From Pseudomonas sp. PB101 (GTDB taxonomy: Bacteria; Pseudomonadota; Gammaproteobacteria; Pseudomonadales; Pseudomonadaceae): a stretch of 64,000 nucleotides of DNA. This document shows positions 61,387 through 64,000 of the stretch, piece after piece. Below the pieces are notes generated by a model that worked only from the letters and a program-made list of their open reading frames with translations, was not told the origin of the DNA and searched no databases. Positions within the stretch are counted from its first letter, which is position 1. Each line of letters opens with the position of its first letter. The stretch spans positions 1 through 64,000 of the forward strand of contig NZ_RWIR01000075.1 of the NCBI RefSeq assembly GCF_009764265.1, read 5' to 3'. A program made the translations under genes and the position numbers.

Positions 61387-62337
61387 TCAACCCTGTCCCG
61401 GCACATTCGGCCAAAGGTCCGCCACCAGAAACAATCGCTCGGCCTCTTCCCAGTCACCATCGGCATTTTCCGTCAATCGCACCAGTAGTTGTGCCGGCGC
61501 CAGCGGGTCCAGGTCATTGAGCCAGGCCTGCATCTGCCCGGGGTTCCAGGTGTGCTCCACCGAATAGTGCGCCGGCGCCAGCCAGGCATGGCGGGGCAGG
61601 GGTTGCCAACGCCCCGGCGGGCTTTGGGCCAGCAATGCCGGCCAATCCTTTTGATGCAGCCAGCGCCCGCGCAAATGCTGCGGATGGGCACCCGACGGCG
61701 GGGCGGCTTGTCCGGGCCACGGATACAGTAAATACCCTCCCAGCCAGAGATGTGCGCTGAAGGCCTGGATATCCAGCGCCGCCAGCACTTCCCGGCTCTC
61801 CGGGCGTGCGGAGATCGGCAATTGATGCTGGCTCAGGTGCGCCAGCTTGCGGTCGAGTCGATCGTGGCAGCCAGGACCCAGCCACTGGGCGGTGTCTTGC
61901 CCGTCGCCGGATTGCGGGCCGAGGTAGAGCTTGATCGCCAGTTCCAGGTGATGCACGCCGTCGCGGTCGCGCAGCAGCATGTCCAGCTCACCCAGGGTGT
62001 GGCCCTCGCGGCGAATCGGCAAGTTCGCGGCAATCAGTTCAATGCCCGGGGCATGCTGCACGGCGAATTGCCACAGGCGTTCGTAGTACAGGCCCAGGCG
62101 GCGGGTCCGGGCCTGGGCCAGCCAGTGCAGCAAGCCGTAACTGTCCCGGTCCAGCTGCCGCAGCCAGTGTTCCAGACGCTCCGGTGCCAGCACCCAGTCG
62201 CTGCCGGCCAATGGATGGCGCTGCGGCCACGGGGTATCGGCGAGCATGGGTGGCGCGAGGATGACCCACGCCAGGTCACGCACTTCGGGATGGCGTAACT
62301 GGTGGGGCAGGTGGAGCAAATCGGGAAATAGCATCAT
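61387..62337 (-). CDS. DUF1853 family protein
   Basis: This 316-residue cytoplasmic protein is of the DUF1853 family, almost always found near nadK in Pseudomonas. The central segment LGELDMLLRDRDGVHHLELAIKLYL-type pattern (split: GELDMLL at about 118 and LELAIKLYL at about 131) resembles the Asp...Glu-x-Lys arrangement of PD-(D/E)xK nuclease-like folds. That is a resemblance, not proof of nuclease activity. The function is unknown. It is divergent from nadK. Confidence 0.85.
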   Translation of the reverse strand: MMLFPDLLHLPHQLRHPEVRDLAWVILAPPMLADTPWPQRHPLAGSDWVLAPERLEHWLRQLDRDSYGLLHWLAQARTRRLGLYYERLWQFAVQHAPGIELIAANLPIRREGHTLGELDMLLRDRDGVHHLELAIKLYLGPQSGDGQDTAQWLGPGCHDRLDRKLAHLSQHQLPISARPESREVLAALDIQAFSAHLWLGGYLLYPWPGQAAPPSGAHPQHLRGRWLHQKDWPALLAQSPPGRWQPLPRHAWLAPAHYSVEHTWNPGQMQAWLNDLDPLAPAQLLVRLTENADGDWEEAERLFLVADLWPNVPGQG

Positions 62338-62454
62338 CTTGCGAGCATAGCCCGAAACCCGGGCACACCCTTGAAGCTGAAAGGATTTTGTCTACGGGCG
62401 GCTTTCGCCCATAATCGTGGTTTTCGCCGCCACACAGATTTCCGCAGGAGCCCC

Positions 62455-63345
62455 ATGGAGCAATTTCGCAATATCGGCATCATCGGTCGCCTGGGCAGTT
62501 CCCAGGTGCTGGATACCGTCCGCCGACTGAAACGGTTTCTGCTCGATCGTCACCTGCACGTGATCCTCGAAGACACCATCGCCGAAGTGCTGCCAGGGCA
62601 CGGCCTGCAAACCTCGTCGCGCAAGATGCTCGGCGAAGTCTGCGACATGGTCATCGTGGTCGGTGGTGACGGCAGCCTGCTCGGCGCCGCCCGGGCACTG
62701 GCCAAACACAATATTCCGGTGCTCGGCATCAACCGCGGCAGCCTGGGCTTCCTGACCGACATCCGCCCCGACGAGCTGGAAACCAAGGTCGCCGAAGTGC
62801 TCGATGGCCACTATCTGGTGGAGAACCGCTTCCTGTTGCAGGCCGAAGTCCGCCGCCACGGCGAGGCCATCGGCCAGGGCGACGCCTTGAACGATGTGGT
62901 GCTGCACCCCGGCAAATCCACGCGAATGATCGAGTTCGAGCTGTACATCGACGGCCAGTTCGTCTGCAGCCAGAAGGCCGACGGCCTGATCGTCGCGACG
63001 CCGACCGGTTCCACCGCCTATGCGTTGTCTGCCGGCGGGCCGATCATGCATCCCAAGCTCGACGCTATTGTGATTGTGCCGATGTACCCCCATACCTTGT
63101 CGGGTAGACCGATTGTGGTCGACGGCAACAGTGAGCTGAAAATCGTAGTGTCCAAGGATATGCAGATTTACCCGCAAGTCTCGTGCGACGGGCAGAACCA
63201 CTTTACCTGCGCGCCCGGCGACACCATCACCGTGAGCAAAAAAGCCCAGAAGCTGCGGCTGATTCACCCGCTCGACCACAACTACTATGAAGTCTGCCGG
63301 ACCAAGCTCGGCTGGGGCAGCAAGTTGGGGGGTGGAGGCGACTGA
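62455..63345 (+). CDS. nadK: NAD kinase
   Basis: NadK phosphorylates NAD to NADP, the only de novo source of NADP. The 296-residue protein has the catalytic GGDG at residues 70-73 (VVGGDGSLLGAAR), the NE/D region LNDVVLHPG and the substrate loop ATPTGSTAYALSAGGP. ATG 62455 (MEQFRNIGIIGRLG) has GGAG 6 bases upstream and the standard start. The stop overlaps the next ATG (TGATG), coupling the phosphoesterase. Confidence 0.97.
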   Translation: MEQFRNIGIIGRLGSSQVLDTVRRLKRFLLDRHLHVILEDTIAEVLPGHGLQTSSRKMLGEVCDMVIVVGGDGSLLGAARALAKHNIPVLGINRGSLGFLTDIRPDELETKVAEVLDGHYLVENRFLLQAEVRRHGEAIGQGDALNDVVLHPGKSTRMIEFELYIDGQFVCSQKADGLIVATPTGSTAYALSAGGPIMHPKLDAIVIVPMYPHTLSGRPIVVDGNSELKIVVSKDMQIYPQVSCDGQNHFTCAPGDTITVSKKAQKLRLIHPLDHNYYEVCRTKLGWGSKLGGGGD

Positions 63346-64000
63346 TGCTCGATCCCGCGCGTAGCTACGACCTGATCGGTGACGTGCATGGTTGCGCTCT
63401 GACCCTGGAGCACTTGCTCGACCGACTCGGTTATCACAAACAGGGTGGCGTCTGGCGCCATGCTTCGCGCATGGCGGTGTTCGTCGGCGACATCATTGAT
63501 CGCGGTCCGCGGATTCGCGAGGCGCTGCACATCGTTCACGACATGGTCGAGGCCGGTCAGGCGCTGTGCATCATGGGCAACCATGAGTTCAATGCGCTGG
63601 GCTGGGCCACGCCGGCGTTGCCTGGCAGCGGCAAGCAGTTCGTGCGCGAGCACACGCCGCGCCATGCCCGTCTGCTGCACGAAACCCTGACCCAGTTCGA
63701 ACACCATCCGGGCGACTGGCACGACTTCCAGCAATGGTTCTATGAGTTGCCGTTGTTCGTCGATGCCGGGCGTTTTCGCGTGGTCCATGCCTGCTGGGAT
63801 GCCGGGCTGATCGAGCCGCTGCGCGCGTTGTTCCCCAACGGTTGCATTGACGAGCCTTTTCTCCAGGCGTCGGCAGAGTCGGGTTCATTTGCCTGCACCG
63901 TGTTCGACCGGCTGCTGCGCGGCACCGACATGCGCTTGCCCCACGGCCAGACCATGACCAGCGGCGACGGCCTGGTGCGTTCGTTCTTTCGCACCAAGTT
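63345..64000 (+). CDS. Metallophosphoesterase (cut by window end)
   Basis: At least 218 residues of a calcineurin-like phosphoesterase are present; the frame is still open at the right edge. The family motifs are clear: GDVHG (residues about 12-16), GDIIDRG near 47 and GNHEFNALGW near 80. ApaH/PrpE-like bis-nucleotide or protein phosphatase activity is possible. It is translationally coupled to nadK. Confidence 0.9.
   Translation, partial: MLDPARSYDLIGDVHGCALTLEHLLDRLGYHKQGGVWRHASRMAVFVGDIIDRGPRIREALHIVHDMVEAGQALCIMGNHEFNALGWATPALPGSGKQFVREHTPRHARLLHETLTQFEHHPGDWHDFQQWFYELPLFVDAGRFRVVHACWDAGLIEPLRALFPNGCIDEPFLQASAESGSFACTVFDRLLRGTDMRLPHGQTMTSGDGLVRSFFRTK

Noticed and set aside
63345..64000. 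Minus-strand frames at the right edge (63285-63788, 63589-63888)
   Set aside because: They lie opposite the phosphoesterase, whose GDVHG, GDIIDRG and GNHE motifs are clear on the plus strand.

Overview
The window is a stretch of Pseudomonas chromosome, most likely from the P. fluorescens group. The support is high G+C with strong third-position bias, many Pseudomonas-type REP palindromes (core GAGC-TTGCTC or GCCGGC-TTGCCGGC, flanked by TGTGGGAGC), and gene blocks whose order matches P. aeruginosa as I remember it: fabI-nppDCBA2A1-mltD-gloB-methyltransferase-rnhA-dnaQ-ldcA, ppyR-nnrS, and DUF1853/nadK/phosphoesterase. It is ordinary chromosome rather than a plasmid or phage. I see no tRNA, rRNA, transposase or CRISPR array.

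Layout. 1-3.9 kb: an SDR oxidoreductase cut by the window edge, an APH-fold phosphotransferase, a 2-hydroxyacid dehydrogenase, and a tautomerase-tetR pair. 4.2-11.6 kb: a SdaC-type amino-acid permease, acnB with a long structured leader, a DUF1289 protein, a double-domain universal stress protein behind a perfect Anr box, miaE, and a VOC protein. 11.6-15.2 kb: a ~1200-residue orphan toxin-like protein with lower G+C than its neighbours, ending in a Fic core whose catalytic His is Gln. 15.5-20.7 kb: a TonB siderophore receptor with a Fur box, a thioesterase, a LysR regulator and aguA. 20.7-28.4 kb: a polyamine-binding protein, the alkylation-repair operon ada-ICL/PEPM-like-alkA, LysE and EamA exporters and a MocR regulator. 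28.4-34.0 kb: AraC, VOC, and a FecI-FecR-receptor cell-surface signalling operon. 34.0-39.8 kb: ppyR-nnrS preceded by three NorR-type sites, a periplasmic two-subunit molybdenum hydroxylase with its own dihaem cytochrome, and a degenerate GGDEF protein. 39.9-49.7 kb: VOC, LysR, fabI and the five-gene npp/yej peptide importer. 49.8-64 kb: mltD, gloB, a methyltransferase, rnhA, dnaQ, ldcA, a streptothricin-acetyltransferase-like GNAT, LysR, a small protein, an FMN reductase, TetR, DUF2855, DUF1853, nadK and a truncated phosphoesterase.

How the parts work together. Two TonB receptors 14 kb apart share a conserved upstream block, so the one FecI-type sigma factor here may drive both. The NO-response pair ppyR-nnrS has enhancer sites matching the NorR/FhpR core upstream of a sigma54-like -24 element. 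The stress protein has Anr-box geometry of a class II oxygen-limitation promoter. AguA, the PotF-like binding protein and LdcA point to active polyamine metabolism. The adaptive response to alkylation is arranged as one operon of sensor, repair glycosylase and a metabolic enzyme of unclear role.

The most unusual items are the His-to-Gln Fic protein, the acnB leader fold, the shared receptor promoter block and the triple NorR-like array.
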